From Propionibacteriaceae bacterium UBA6238 (GTDB taxonomy: Bacteria > Actinomycetota > Actinomycetes > Propionibacteriales > Propionibacteriaceae), in contig DJWE01000056.1 in the NCBI GenBank assembly GCA_002441465.1, forward strand, positions 438 through 59,734: DNA of 59,297 nucleotides, read 5' to 3'. Shown one piece after another: positions 8,610 to 16,709 of this stretch. Made by a program: the position numbers and the translations under genes. The notes beneath the pieces are model-generated. The model was not told the DNA's origin. It saw only the letters and a program-made list of their open reading frames with translations, and searched no databases. Within the stretch, counting starts at the first letter, position 1; each line of letters starts with the position of its first letter.

Positions 8610-8795
8610 GTGGCTGCCGTCTGTGACATCTGCGCCAAGGGTCCCGGCTTCGGACACAACGTGCCGTGGTCGAAGAAGAAGACCAACCGGCGCTGGAACC
8701 CGAACATCCAGCGGGTCCGCGCGGTTGTTGGCGGCACCCCGAAGCGCCTCAACGTGTGCACCTCCTGCCTGAAGGCCGGCCGCGTCACGCGCTGA
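8610..8795 (+). CDS. rpmB: 50S ribosomal protein L28, zinc-binding (C+) form
   Basis: A 61-residue large-subunit protein beginning MAAVCDICAKGPGFGHNV, with SKKKTNRRWNPNIQ typical of L28. Two CxxC pairs, CDIC near the N-terminus and CTSC near the C-terminus, mark the zinc-ribbon version; actinobacteria often keep a zinc-free paralogue under Zur control. Starts at GTG 8610 with AAGGAG about 7 bases upstream. Monocistronic, between its own promoter and a strong terminator. Confidence 0.96.
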   Translation: MAAVCDICAKGPGFGHNVPWSKKKTNRRWNPNIQRVRAVVGGTPKRLNVCTSCLKAGRVTR

Positions 8796-8803
8796 GCTGA
8801 TCT

Positions 8804-8834
8804 CGAAGAGACCCGCTGCGTGCGGGTCTCTTCG
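8804..8834 (+). terminator. rpmB terminator
   Basis: A perfect 13-bp stem CGAAGAGACCCGC / GCGGGTCTCTTCG with loop TGCGT lies 9 bases after the rpmB stop. No strong U-tract follows. Confidence 0.88.
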
Positions 8835-8917
8835 CATGTCCGGGTACGGCCCGTGCCCCTTTCGATGCCCCCGGCGGGCGCGCCGTGGCGGTGGACCGGG
8901 CTGTCGGCGGGGCCGCC

Positions 8918-8923
8918 TAGGCT
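8918..8923 (+). promoter_or_regulatory. -10 box of recG (leaderless)
   Basis: TAGGCT ends 8 bases before GTG 8932 and no Shine-Dalgarno precedes that GTG, so the transcript would begin at or next to the start codon. Confidence 0.5.
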
Positions 8924-8931
8924 GAAGCACC

Positions 8932-11136
8932 GTGGACACCGGAACGGGCCGATGGCGAACGGCCACCTTCACACAGCTGTATGCGCCACTGAGCGCCGTT
9001 CTGGGTGATCGAACGGCGAAGGAGTTCGCCGCGCTGCGGATCACAACCGTGGGCGATCTGCTCCGGCATATCCCGCGCCACTACCTATCCGGCACCGAAC
9101 TCACCGATCTGGCCACGATCACCGAGGGCGAACTCGTGGCCGTCGTGGCCCGGGTCGCCGACATCCGGCGGTATGAGGGTCACGGCCAACCCGGACGCAA
9201 GGCCAGACCAGGCCGGCTCGAGGTTCTGCTCAGCGACGGCAACGGCCGGCTCACCGCAACCTTCTTCGGAAAGACCCACCTGCTGTCGTGGTGGGAGCGG
9301 CAGCTTCGCGAGGGGGTCGCCGGCCTGTTCGTGGGCAAGGTCGGCAGCTTCCGGGGGCAGCGCCAGTTGAGCCACCCGGTCTTCGCCATGATGGACGCCG
9401 GCGGCCGGATCGTGTCCACTTCGGAGGAGAAGGAACGCATCGCGGCCCTGTCCACCGGAGGGCTGGTCGGGATGTATCCGGCCACGGCGAAGCTGCCCAC
9501 CTGGAAGGTGGCCGAGTGCGCCCGGATCGCGCTGGCTTCGCTCTCGGATTCGGAGGACCCGTGGCCGGCGTGGCTACGAGAACAAGCCGGCGTGTTGGAC
9601 CTGGCTGAAGCGCTCGCAGCCGTCCATGCCCCGCTCAGCCTTGATCAAGCCGAGAAGGGCGCCGAGCGGCTGCGTTTCGATGAGGCAATGGCCACCCAGC
9701 TCACCATGGCCTATCGCCGCGCCGACGCGGCGAACCGGCCCGCCCGGCCCCGTCGGCGGACCGCCGGGGGGCTGTTGGAGGCCTTTGACGCCCGGCTGCC
9801 GTTCACGCTTACCGCCGGGCAGGTGGAGGTGAGCGACGCCATCCTGGCGGATCTGGCTCGCTCCCGTCCGATGCAGCGGCTGCTGCAGGGCGAGGTGGGT
9901 TCGGGCAAGACCGTCGTGGCGCTGCGCGCGATGCTTGCCGTGGTCGATGCCGGTGGTCAGGCCGCGCTCCTGGCGCCTACGGAAGTGCTGGCCGCACAGC
10001 ACTTCCAGACCATCCGGTCGCTGCTCGGCGACTTGGGTGCCGGGCGCATGCTGGGTACGCCCGAGGTCGCCACCGATGTGGTGCTGCTCAGCGGATCGCT
10101 CTCGACGGCGGCCAAGCGGGCCGCGCTGCTGCGCGCGGCCAGCGGTGAGGCAGGCATCGTGATCGGGACCCATGCCTTGCTGGCTGATCGGGTGCAGTTC
10201 GCCGACCTTGGCCTGATCGTGGTCGACGAGCAGCACCGGTTCGGCGTCGAACAACGGGCGGTGCTGGCCGACAAGGCGCAGAGCCGTCCGCACGTGCTGG
10301 TGCTGACCGCCACCCCGATCCCACGATCGGTGGCGATGACCATCTTCGGCGATCTCGATGTGTCTACCCTCAGTGAGCTGCCCGCCGGACGTGCGGAAGT
10401 GACGACGGTGGTGGTCGACGCCTCGACCCGGCCGCAGTGGGTGGATCGTGCCTGGGAGCGGGTTGTGGAGGAGGTCGGCGCAGGCCGGCAGGTCTTCGTT
10501 GTCGTGCCCCGGATCGCCGGGTCGGCGGAGGGCGTCGGCGTGGTCGAGCTGGCCGATGAGTTGCGCTCTGGCGCGCTGGCCGGCCTTCGCGTGGGCGTTC
10601 TTCACGGGCAGCTTCCCGGCGATGCCAAGGACGAGGTGATGGGAGCCTTCGTCGCCGGCGAGCTCGACGTGCTCGTCGCCACCACCGTGATCGAGGTCGG
10701 TGTCGACGTGCCCAACGCCTCGATGATGGTGGTCTGGGACGCTGATCGCTTCGGCATCTCCCAGCTGCACCAGCTGCGGGGCCGGATCGGCCGCGGCAGC
10801 CACCCCGGCGTGTGCCTGCTGGTGACCAGGGCGCCGGCCGGCGAGCCGGCCCGTGTCCGGTTGGACGCGGTGGCCGCGACCCGGGACGGCTTCGCACTCG
10901 CCGAACTCGATCTCGAGCAACGCCGCGAGGGCGATGTGCTTGGCGCCGCCCAGGCCGGGGGGCGGTCGAGCCTGCGTCTGCTGCGGGTGCTGGAGCACGC
11001 CGACCTGATCGCGCGCGCTCGGGAACTCGCCGCGGAGTGCGTCGCTCGTGATCCCGAGCTGACTACCCCGGGGTTCGCCGACGCGATCCGCGCCACCGAA
11101 CTGCTCGCATCGCCGGACTGGCTCGAACGCAACTGA
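8932..11136 (+). CDS. recG: ATP-dependent DNA helicase RecG
   Basis: RecG is a superfamily 2 DNA translocase that regresses stalled forks and branch-migrates Holliday junctions. The 734 residues hold an N-terminal OB/wedge domain, Walker A GEVGSGKT near residues 321-328, the DEQH box near 432-435 (VVDEQHRFGVEQR), motif III TATPIPRS, and C-terminal motifs DVPNASMMVVWDADRFG and QLRGRIGRG, then the RecG-specific tail ELDLEQRREGDVLGAAQAG. GTG 8932 is supported by the -10 box just upstream. Its 3' end converges with the merR-type gene 6 bases away. Confidence 0.97.
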   Translation: MDTGTGRWRTATFTQLYAPLSAVLGDRTAKEFAALRITTVGDLLRHIPRHYLSGTELTDLATITEGELVAVVARVADIRRYEGHGQPGRKARPGRLEVLLSDGNGRLTATFFGKTHLLSWWERQLREGVAGLFVGKVGSFRGQRQLSHPVFAMMDAGGRIVSTSEEKERIAALSTGGLVGMYPATAKLPTWKVAECARIALASLSDSEDPWPAWLREQAGVLDLAEALAAVHAPLSLDQAEKGAERLRFDEAMATQLTMAYRRADAANRPARPRRRTAGGLLEAFDARLPFTLTAGQVEVSDAILADLARSRPMQRLLQGEVGSGKTVVALRAMLAVVDAGGQAALLAPTEVLAAQHFQTIRSLLGDLGAGRMLGTPEVATDVVLLSGSLSTAAKRAALLRAASGEAGIVIGTHALLADRVQFADLGLIVVDEQHRFGVEQRAVLADKAQSRPHVLVLTATPIPRSVAMTIFGDLDVSTLSELPAGRAEVTTVVVDASTRPQWVDRAWERVVEEVGAGRQVFVVVPRIAGSAEGVGVVELADELRSGALAGLRVGVLHGQLPGDAKDEVMGAFVAGELDVLVATTVIEVGVDVPNASMMVVWDADRFGISQLHQLRGRIGRGSHPGVCLLVTRAPAGEPARVRLDAVAATRDGFALAELDLEQRREGDVLGAAQAGGRSSLRLLRVLEHADLIARARELAAECVARDPELTTPGFADAIRATELLASPDWLERN

Positions 11137-11142
11137 GGTGAC

Positions 11143-11820
11143 TCAGTCGGGCGTCCGATCCAGGGGTGCTTGGCGCACCGCACCGGGCCCGTAGCGGGTG
11201 CTAGCCGTGACCGACTGCGCGATCCGACGCGCATGGGCGAGCACGACGTCTCCCAGCGCGGTGCCGACGGAGGCCAGCTGGACGGCGTGGTCAGGGTCCT
11301 CGACCCGCTCAAGGAGGTCGAGGTCAGCCTTTGCGGCGAGTTCGGCCGAATCCAGCAAGGCGAGCGCCCAGGCTGTCGCGCCGGGGCCGAGTAGGGGAGC
11401 GGCGGCGTCGATCGTGGCGGCCACGCGATAGATGGAGGGGTGGTGGAACAACGGGCTGCCCTCGGCGATGCCGAATCGCTCTCGGACCAGGGCCAGCGTC
11501 ACGTCCTCGGCCCGGCTGGGCTCGGTCGCTTCCTCGCTCACGGCGTCCTGGGCTGCGGCGAGCATGTCGACGGTGCGTCCGGAGTCGATCGCTGCGACGA
11601 TGCGGCGCAGTTGGGCAATGCCGATTCCGCCGACGACGACGAGCGTGCGCAGCATCCGGAGCCGGTCCAGGTGGTCGGCCCCGTACAGCGCCCGGTTGGA
11701 GGCGACCAGCGTGCCCCGAGGTAGCAGGCCCTCCGAGATGTAGAACTTGATGGTTGACGGGTGCACTCCGGAGGCCTTGCTCAGTTGGCTGATCGTCAGG
11801 CCCTCCGCCGGTCGCTCCAT
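11143..11820 (-). CDS. MerR-family transcriptional regulator
   Basis: The N-terminus LTISQLSKASGVHPSTIKFYISEGLLPRG is a MerR-type winged helix-turn-helix, followed by the usual YGADHLDRLRMLRTL linker and a helical region, and then about 100 residues with no cysteine metal site, so the signal is not an obvious metal. ATG 11820 gives 225 residues; an ATG 18 bases further upstream is an alternative. It is divergent from the CPBP gene, and a 13-bp palindrome lies inside the CPBP promoter (see the next entry), making it the likely regulator of that gene and perhaps of itself. Confidence 0.88.
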   Translation of the reverse strand: MERPAEGLTISQLSKASGVHPSTIKFYISEGLLPRGTLVASNRALYGADHLDRLRMLRTLVVVGGIGIAQLRRIVAAIDSGRTVDMLAAAQDAVSEEATEPSRAEDVTLALVRERFGIAEGSPLFHHPSIYRVAATIDAAAPLLGPGATAWALALLDSAELAAKADLDLLERVEDPDHAVQLASVGTALGDVVLAHARRIAQSVTASTRYGPGAVRQAPLDRTPD

Positions 11821-11846
11821 GAGCCTATGGTGGCACATTCCCTCAA

Positions 11847-11876
11847 TGGACAGTGGCACTAACGGTTAGTTACGCT
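11847..11876 (+). promoter_or_regulatory. CPBP gene promoter with palindromic operator in the spacer
   Basis: -35 TGGACA (11847-11852) and -10 TACGCT (11871-11876) are 18 bases apart. The perfect palindrome ACTAAC-G-GTTAGT (11858-11870) fills most of the spacer and abuts the -10 box. ATG 11883 is 6 bases after the -10, so the message is probably leaderless. MerR-family proteins act from exactly this position, between -35 and -10; that the adjacent MerR protein binds here is inference. Confidence 0.6.
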
Positions 11877-11882
11877 GTCTGT

Positions 11883-12668
11883 ATGGTGAACTCTGCGATA
11901 CCCGTTGTCCGGCAGGAAACCGCGCAGTACTCACTGCAGCGGATCCTGTTGATCTGGCTCGCGGCCGCAGCTCCGATGGGTCTGCTCGCCTGGGTCGTCT
12001 GGCCGGCCCTGCGTGGACGGGTGCCGATGCACCCCGGGATGCTCTTCTGGCTCTTGATGATCCTCGGCATGGTCTGGCAGTGCGTCCTGTCCCTGCTGGT
12101 GCTGCGCAAGGAACTCGGGACCCTTCGCTGGTCCGCGCTCGCCCCGCGGATCTGGGCACAGCACCCGCGTGACCCCGTGACGGGCCAGGCCCGGGCGCGC
12201 CTGTGGTGGGTGCTGGTTCCCTTGGTCGCCGTCTTCGGTGTGATCACACTGCTCACCGATTGGCTCAGTCCGTTCCTTGAGGGGGGCTGGCTGAGCGCGC
12301 CACAGGGGACCGATGTGCGTCAGCTCGCCGATCCGCAGTTCATCGGTCAGTGGTGGATCCTCGCCGTGGCGGTGGTGTCGAGCGTGTTCAACTATCTGCT
12401 CGGGGAGGAACTCCTGTTCCGTGGGGTGCTGCTGCCACGGATGCGTGGGGTCTTCGGCCGGGCGGACTGGCTCGTCAACAACCTGCTCTTCACCCTCTAC
12501 CACGTGCACAAGTTCTGGGCGCTGCCCTCGGTGTTCCTGACCAGCCTGCCGTTCAGCTGGGCCGCTGCCCGCTATCGCACGATCTGGTTTGCCGTGGTGT
12601 TGCACGGGATCGAAGGGATCGTGCTGCTGGTGATGGTCGGCGCGGTTGTTGGCGGGCTGGTCGGCTGA
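11883..12668 (+). CDS. CPBP-family intramembrane metalloprotease
   Basis: A 261-residue multipass membrane protein of the CPBP (CAAX protease/bacteriocin-processing, Abi) family. Hydrophobic segments are visible at about residues 20-42, 52-76, 106-126 and 155-173 and near the C-terminus. The active-site motif EELLFRG has Glu175/Glu176 and Arg180; conserved His appear in LYHVHKFW and LHGIEG. Family members cleave within membranes or act in bacteriocin self-immunity; the substrate here is unknown. ATG 11883 follows the -10 box by 6 bases. Regulation by the divergent MerR protein is likely. Confidence 0.85.
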   Translation: MVNSAIPVVRQETAQYSLQRILLIWLAAAAPMGLLAWVVWPALRGRVPMHPGMLFWLLMILGMVWQCVLSLLVLRKELGTLRWSALAPRIWAQHPRDPVTGQARARLWWVLVPLVAVFGVITLLTDWLSPFLEGGWLSAPQGTDVRQLADPQFIGQWWILAVAVVSSVFNYLLGEELLFRGVLLPRMRGVFGRADWLVNNLLFTLYHVHKFWALPSVFLTSLPFSWAAARYRTIWFAVVLHGIEGIVLLVMVGAVVGGLVG

Positions 12669-12692
12669 GCGTTCGAGATATGCCGCGTCGAC

Positions 12693-12698
12693 TAGCCT
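12693..12698 (+). promoter_or_regulatory. -10 box of rsmD operon (leaderless)
   Basis: TAGCCT ends 6 bases before GTG 12705; no ribosome site is present. It would start the rsmD-coaD-sepIVA transcript. Confidence 0.5.
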
Positions 12699-12704
12699 GA
12701 CCCG

Positions 12705-13286
12705 GTGACCAGGATCATCGCGGGACGGGCGAAGGGCCACGTGGTCCGCACCCCCGCGGGTTCGGCGACGCGACCGACGACGGATCGGGTGCGCGAAGCC
12801 GTGTTCTCCCAGCTCGCCGATTGGGCGGGAACGCTGAGCGGTCCTGCGGACGAGCAGCTGCGGGACATCGGGTTCTTGGACCTGTACGCGGGTTCGGGCG
12901 CGGTGGCGCTCGAGGCGTCGAGCCGCGGCGCGGCGCCGGTGTGGGCCGTGGAGAGCGACCGCGGCACCGCACGGCTGGTGCGCGACAACGCCGCAGCCGT
13001 CCGGCTGGAGGTCACCGTCCGGGCGGCTCGCGTGGAGCAGTTCCTCGCTGCCGGACCGGCCCGGCGTTTCGACGTGATCTGGGCCGATCCTCCCTACGCT
13101 CTGACCGGCGAGCAGCTCGCCCTCGTTCTGGCGGCGGCGCTCGACTGGCTTGCCCCTGACGGGCTGGTGGTAGTCGAACGCTCAACTCGAGACCTGCCAC
13201 CGGTCTGGCCCGCTCAACTGTCCTGGAGCTGGCATCGGCGTTACGGTGAGACGACGTTGTACTTCGCCAGGAGGGCACCTGAATGA
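12705..13286 (+). CDS. rsmD: 16S rRNA (guanine966-N2)-methyltransferase
   Basis: RsmD methylates G966 of 16S rRNA using S-adenosylmethionine. The 193-residue protein has MTRIIAGRAKGHVVRTPAG at the start, RPTTDRVREAVFS, the SAM-binding loop FLDLYAGSGAVALEA and the catalytic DPPY motif in FDVIWADPPYALTG. It starts at GTG 12705 and overlaps coaD by 4 bases (ATGA), a pairing conserved in many bacteria. Confidence 0.95.
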   Translation: MTRIIAGRAKGHVVRTPAGSATRPTTDRVREAVFSQLADWAGTLSGPADEQLRDIGFLDLYAGSGAVALEASSRGAAPVWAVESDRGTARLVRDNAAAVRLEVTVRAARVEQFLAAGPARRFDVIWADPPYALTGEQLALVLAAALDWLAPDGLVVVERSTRDLPPVWPAQLSWSWHRRYGETTLYFARRAPE

Positions 13287-13774
13287 TCGCGATCTGCCCT
13301 GGGTCCTTCGACCCCGTCACGCACGGGCACCTCGACGTGATCGTCCGTGCCGCCAGGCTGTTCGACCACGTGATCGTCGCCGTCGGACAGAACTCGGCCA
13401 AGAACTACCTGTTCACCCCGGCGGAGCGGCTCACGCTGGTCCGCGAGACCACCGCCCATTTGCCCAACGTCACGGTGGAAGCTCTCGACGGGCTGCTGGT
13501 CACCTTCGCCAGGGCGCGTGGGGCGAGCGTGTTGGTGAAGGGGATCCGGAACGCCAGTGATGTCGACTTCGAACTTCAGATGGCGCACATCAACGCCGTC
13601 GTGGGATCCGTGGAGACCGTGATGTTGCCGACGTCGCCGGTTTGGTCCACGCTGTCCTCCACGATGGTCCGTGAAGTCGCATCGTACGGCGGAGACGTCT
13701 CACCGTTCGTGCCAGAGGTCGTGGCCCGGCAGATCCGCCTCAAGACAGAGGGAATGGAGCAGGCCAATGGTTGA
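13283..13774 (+). CDS. coaD: Phosphopantetheine adenylyltransferase
   Basis: CoaD transfers AMP from ATP to 4'-phosphopantetheine, the penultimate step of coenzyme A synthesis. The 163 residues match the family. Visible motifs are CPGSFDPVTHGHLDVI (the T/HxGH nucleotidyltransferase motif), LVKGIRNASDVDFELQMAHIN and VWSTLSSTMVREVASYGGD. It overlaps rsmD by 4 bases and the next gene by 8, so translation is coupled along the operon. Confidence 0.97.
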   Translation: MIAICPGSFDPVTHGHLDVIVRAARLFDHVIVAVGQNSAKNYLFTPAERLTLVRETTAHLPNVTVEALDGLLVTFARARGASVLVKGIRNASDVDFELQMAHINAVVGSVETVMLPTSPVWSTLSSTMVREVASYGGDVSPFVPEVVARQIRLKTEGMEQANG

Positions 13775-14264
13775 GCGGACGAACGAGGTGCTCACGCGGC
13801 TTCGCCAGATCGTCGCCAGCGCCAAGGCCGTGCCGATGTCGGCTTCCTGCATGGTCAATCGCGGCGAGGTGTTGGCTTTGCTCGACGAGGCGACCGAGGC
13901 CCTGAACGCCGATGTCGGCGAGGCCCAGCGGGTCACCGCCACGTCGCTGGAGACCCTCGAGCGAGCCCAGGAGGAGGCCGCCCAGATCATCGCCTCGGCG
14001 GAGGAGCGGGCCGCCTACCTGGCCAGCCAGACTCCGGTGATGGATCTCGCCCGCAAGAAGGCCGTCCAGCTGGAGGCGAAGGCGCTGGCCAACTCCGAGG
14101 CGCTGCAGCGCGAAGCGGACGCCTATGTGGACGCCAGGATCGCCTCGTTCGAGGCGAGCCTGCAGAAGACGATGGCGCAGGTGCGCACCATGCGCGACCG
14201 GCTCGCCACGCGGTCTTCGCTGGATGACACCTCCACGCAGGCGTTGCCGCGCCTGCAGCCGTGA
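13767..14264 (+). CDS. sepIVA: SepIVA-like DivIVA-family septation protein, short form
   Basis: This coiled-coil protein sits between coaD and DUF177, where mycobacteria carry sepIVA, an essential septal and peptidoglycan-synthesis regulator. Matching segments are VPMSASCMVNRGEVLALLDE near residues 20-40 and the C-terminal ADAYVDARIASFEASL. At 165 residues it is clearly shorter than the roughly 245-residue mycobacterial protein, the difference being in the central heptad-rich region. ATG 13767 overlaps the end of coaD by 8 bases. Orthology rests on order and remembered motifs, so function is inferred. Confidence 0.7.
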   Translation: MVERTNEVLTRLRQIVASAKAVPMSASCMVNRGEVLALLDEATEALNADVGEAQRVTATSLETLERAQEEAAQIIASAEERAAYLASQTPVMDLARKKAVQLEAKALANSEALQREADAYVDARIASFEASLQKTMAQVRTMRDRLATRSSLDDTSTQALPRLQP

Positions 14265-14296
14265 ACCCGCGTTTTGGCCAGCGCGAGCGCTCACGG

Positions 14297-14302
14297 TAGA
14301 GT
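14297..14302 (+). promoter_or_regulatory. Putative -10 box of the DUF177-rpmF-rnc operon
   Basis: TAGAGT lies 12 bases before ATG 14315, and a TTG at 14309 is exactly 6 bases after it. The transcript would have only a few untranslated bases. Confidence 0.45.
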
Positions 14303-14314
14303 TCTGCGTTGGTT

Positions 14315-14911
14315 ATGACGCTGTCGAACCGTGTGCCGAAGGGAACCGTCGTGCCTCCCCGTCTGCCTGACCCTCGTTCCGGGCTCGTCCTGGACACTCA
14401 TGATCTGAGTCGTAGGGCCGGAGAGCAGGTGGAGGTCACCCGGATCGCGGAGGCTCCGGCGGATCTCGGCATCGAAGTAATCGGGGTGCCACCCGGCTCA
14501 CCTGTCGACCTCGACCTTCGGTTGGAGTCGGTAGTGGAGGGGGTTCTGGTCACCGGTACCGCCGTGGTTCGGCTGCGAGGTAACTGCGCACGCTGCCTGG
14601 AGGAGATCTCCTCGACCGAGGAAGTCGATCTCCAGGAGCTGTTCTGCTACCCGGGCAAGGAACTCGACGATGCCGAGGCCCAGCATGTCGAGGGAGAGTT
14701 GATCGACCTCGAACCCGTCCTGCGAGACGCGGTGGTGCTCGACCTGCCGTTCACGCCCCTGTGCCGTCCGGACTGCGCCGGGTTGTGTCCCACCTGTGGG
14801 GCCAACCTGAACGACGATCCGGCACACAGTCACGGCGATCCCATCGATCCTCGGTGGGCGCGTCTGGAAGGCTGGACGGAACCGACGAACGAATCGAAGA
14901 GCAAGGAGTAA
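14315..14911 (+). CDS. DUF177 / YceD-family protein
   Basis: A 198-residue protein of the YceD/DUF177 family, which is genetically linked to rpmF in most bacteria and is implicated in 23S rRNA/large-subunit maturation, though the reaction is not established. Four C-terminal cysteines (CRPDCAGLCPTC) and an earlier CARC pair suggest zinc binding. ATG 14315 was preferred to TTG 14309 because leaderless TTG starts are rare. It ends 4 bases before rpmF and is surely co-transcribed with it. Confidence 0.88.
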   Translation: MTLSNRVPKGTVVPPRLPDPRSGLVLDTHDLSRRAGEQVEVTRIAEAPADLGIEVIGVPPGSPVDLDLRLESVVEGVLVTGTAVVRLRGNCARCLEEISSTEEVDLQELFCYPGKELDDAEAQHVEGELIDLEPVLRDAVVLDLPFTPLCRPDCAGLCPTCGANLNDDPAHSHGDPIDPRWARLEGWTEPTNESKSKE

Positions 14912-14915
14912 CGCC

Positions 14916-15107
14916 GTGGCCGTTCCCAAGCGGAGGATGTCCCGCGCCAATACGCGCGCCCGCCGTTCCCAGTGGAAGACCTCCGCACCGACGCTGGTGA
15001 CCTGTGCCAACGCGGCTTGCGGCGCCAAGCACCTGCCGCACACCGCCTGCCCCGAATGCGGCCAGTACGGTCCGCGGACGGCCCGCCGGCAGATCCTCGA
15101 GCCCTGA
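14916..15107 (+). CDS. rpmF: 50S ribosomal protein L32, zinc-binding form
   Basis: A 63-residue protein beginning MAVPKRRMSRANTRARRSQW, the family signature. A zinc ribbon is formed by CANAAC and CPEC. It starts at GTG 14916 with AAGGAG upstream, overlapping the end of DUF177. Its 3' end overlaps the proposed rnc start. Confidence 0.96.
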   Translation: MAVPKRRMSRANTRARRSQWKTSAPTLVTCANAACGAKHLPHTACPECGQYGPRTARRQILEP

Positions 15108-15847
15108 CCCGGTCGGGGAGCCCGGTCACGTCCGGTCCCGAGGCGGCCCCGCGCCGCACCCTCGAGTTGTTCGACCAGCTGGGGATCGATCTGGATCCCC
15201 AGCTTTTCGAGCTTGCTCTGACCCATCGCTCCTACGCCTACGAGAACGGTGGGCTGCCGCACAACGAGCGCCTGGAGTTTCTCGGCGACGCCGTGCTCGG
15301 CGTGGTGGTCACCGAGTTCCTCTACCGCAGCTACCCCGATCTCCCCGAGGGACGCTTGGCCAAGCTGCGTGCCGCAGTGGTGAACTCGCACAGCCTCGCA
15401 GACGTGGCCCGCTCGCTTGAGTTGGGCAGCCGGATCCTGCTCGGCAAGGGCGAGGTGACCACCGGAGGGGACGACAAGTCCTCAATCCTCGCCGATACTT
15501 TCGAGGCACTGCTCGGTGCCGTGCTGATCTCGTGCGGACGCGACGCCGCGGACACTCTCGTGCACCACCTGTTCGACCCGCTGGTCGTGCGAGCGGCCGC
15601 ACTCGGCGCCGGCCTGGACTGGAAGACCAGCCTGCAGGAGCTCGCCGCCGATGCCGATCTCGGCGCCCCCAGCTACCGAGTCACCGAATCCGGACCCGAC
15701 CACGACAAGCGCTTCGAGGCCGTTGCCATCGTCGGCAACCGGGCCTATCCGCCCGGCGCCGGCACTTCCAAGAAGCAGGCCGAGCAGGGCGCGGCGAAGA
15801 ACGCCTTCACCGCTCTTGCCGACGCCGCCAGTGAGGACGATGCCTGA
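15056..15847 (+). CDS. rnc: Ribonuclease III
   Basis: RNase III cleaves double-stranded RNA, including rRNA precursors. The catalytic domain has ALTHRSYAYENGG and the signature NERLEFLGDAVLG; a second acidic cluster is in SSILADTFEALLGAVL. A C-terminal dsRNA-binding domain ends in GTSKKQAEQGAAKNAF. The start is uncertain. ATG 15056 gives 263 residues but overlaps rpmF by 52 bases; CTG 15104 and TTG 15164 are later options, and homology begins around RRTLELFDQLGIDL just before TTG 15164. It overlaps mutM by 8 bases. Confidence 0.93.
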   Translation: MRPVRSADGPPADPRALTRSGSPVTSGPEAAPRRTLELFDQLGIDLDPQLFELALTHRSYAYENGGLPHNERLEFLGDAVLGVVVTEFLYRSYPDLPEGRLAKLRAAVVNSHSLADVARSLELGSRILLGKGEVTTGGDDKSSILADTFEALLGAVLISCGRDAADTLVHHLFDPLVVRAAALGAGLDWKTSLQELAADADLGAPSYRVTESGPDHDKRFEAVAIVGNRAYPPGAGTSKKQAEQGAAKNAFTALADAASEDDA

Positions 15848-16709
15848 GCTTCCTGAGGTCGAGGTGGTTCGCCGCGGTCTGGCGGCCGCTGTCGTCGGAC
15901 GGAGCCTCGCGCGGGTTACGGTGTTGCACCCCCGCCCCGTGCGCCGGCACGTGGGCGGACCTCACGACTTCGCCGACACTCTCACCGGGCGGACGCTCAC
16001 CGAGCCGCGACGCCGCGGCAAGTTCCTCTGGCTGCCATTCACCGACGGCGACGCTCTGATGGCCCACCTGGGCATGAGCGGGCAATTCCGGCTCGACGAC
16101 GCCGATCGTCCGCTGCCGCCGCACTGTCGGGTGGTGTTCGCCTTCACCGACGGCGGGCCGGAGTTGCGCTTCGCCGACCAGCGCATGTTCGGCGGCTTGT
16201 GGGTCAGCCCCGGCGGGGCGGAGCTGCCGTCCGAGGTGGCCCACATCGCCAGGGACCTGTTCGATCCCGAACTGGATCTACCCGCGTTGGTGGCCGATCT
16301 GCGGAGGCGGCGCTCGGGGATCAAGCGGGTGCTGCTCAACCAGGAGATCGTCTCGGGGATCGGCAACATCTATGCCGACGAGTCACTGTGGCGGGCCAGG
16401 CTGCACTACGACACGCCCGCGGACGCGCTCAGCCGCCCCAAGGTCACCGGACTTCTCACTGCGGCTCGGGAGGTGATGGCCGATGCGCTGGATGCCGGCG
16501 GCACCTCTTTCGACGCGCTCTACGTGAACGTGAACGGCAGTTCGGGCTACTTCGGCCGCTCGTTGGCGGTGTACGGACGAGAGAGCCTGCCGTGCCCGCG
16601 CTGCGGGCGTCCGATCGTTCGCGAGTCGTTCATGAATCGGTCCAGCTACCGGTGCCCGTCCTGTCAACGTCGTTCGCGCACGCCGGTCCGATATTCTTCG
16701 CATTTGTGA
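15840..16709 (+). CDS. mutM: Formamidopyrimidine-DNA glycosylase
   Basis: MutM (Fpg) removes 8-oxoguanine and formamidopyrimidines and nicks the abasic site. The mature protein begins PELPEVEVVRRGL, the N-terminal proline being the Schiff-base nucleophile. Other motifs are LMAHLGMSGQF, NQEIVSGIGNIYADESLW and a C-terminal zinc finger of the type CxxCG...CPSCQ. The 289-residue length is normal. It overlaps rnc by 8 bases and the GtrA-like gene by 4. Confidence 0.96.
   Translation: MPELPEVEVVRRGLAAAVVGRSLARVTVLHPRPVRRHVGGPHDFADTLTGRTLTEPRRRGKFLWLPFTDGDALMAHLGMSGQFRLDDADRPLPPHCRVVFAFTDGGPELRFADQRMFGGLWVSPGGAELPSEVAHIARDLFDPELDLPALVADLRRRRSGIKRVLLNQEIVSGIGNIYADESLWRARLHYDTPADALSRPKVTGLLTAAREVMADALDAGGTSFDALYVNVNGSSGYFGRSLAVYGRESLPCPRCGRPIVRESFMNRSSYRCPSCQRRSRTPVRYSSHL
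16692..16697 (+). promoter_or_regulatory. Internal -10 box before the GtrA-like gene
   Basis: TATTCT lies inside the 3' end of mutM, 8 bases before GTG 16706. With no ribosome site present, a leaderless internal transcript for the GtrA-like gene and smc is plausible. Confidence 0.45.

Noticed and set aside
15104..15166. Alternative rnc starts CTG 15104 and TTG 15164
   Set aside because: Kept as possibilities in the rnc entry but not adopted: neither has a ribosome site, and the TTG would remove residues that appear to belong to the domain.
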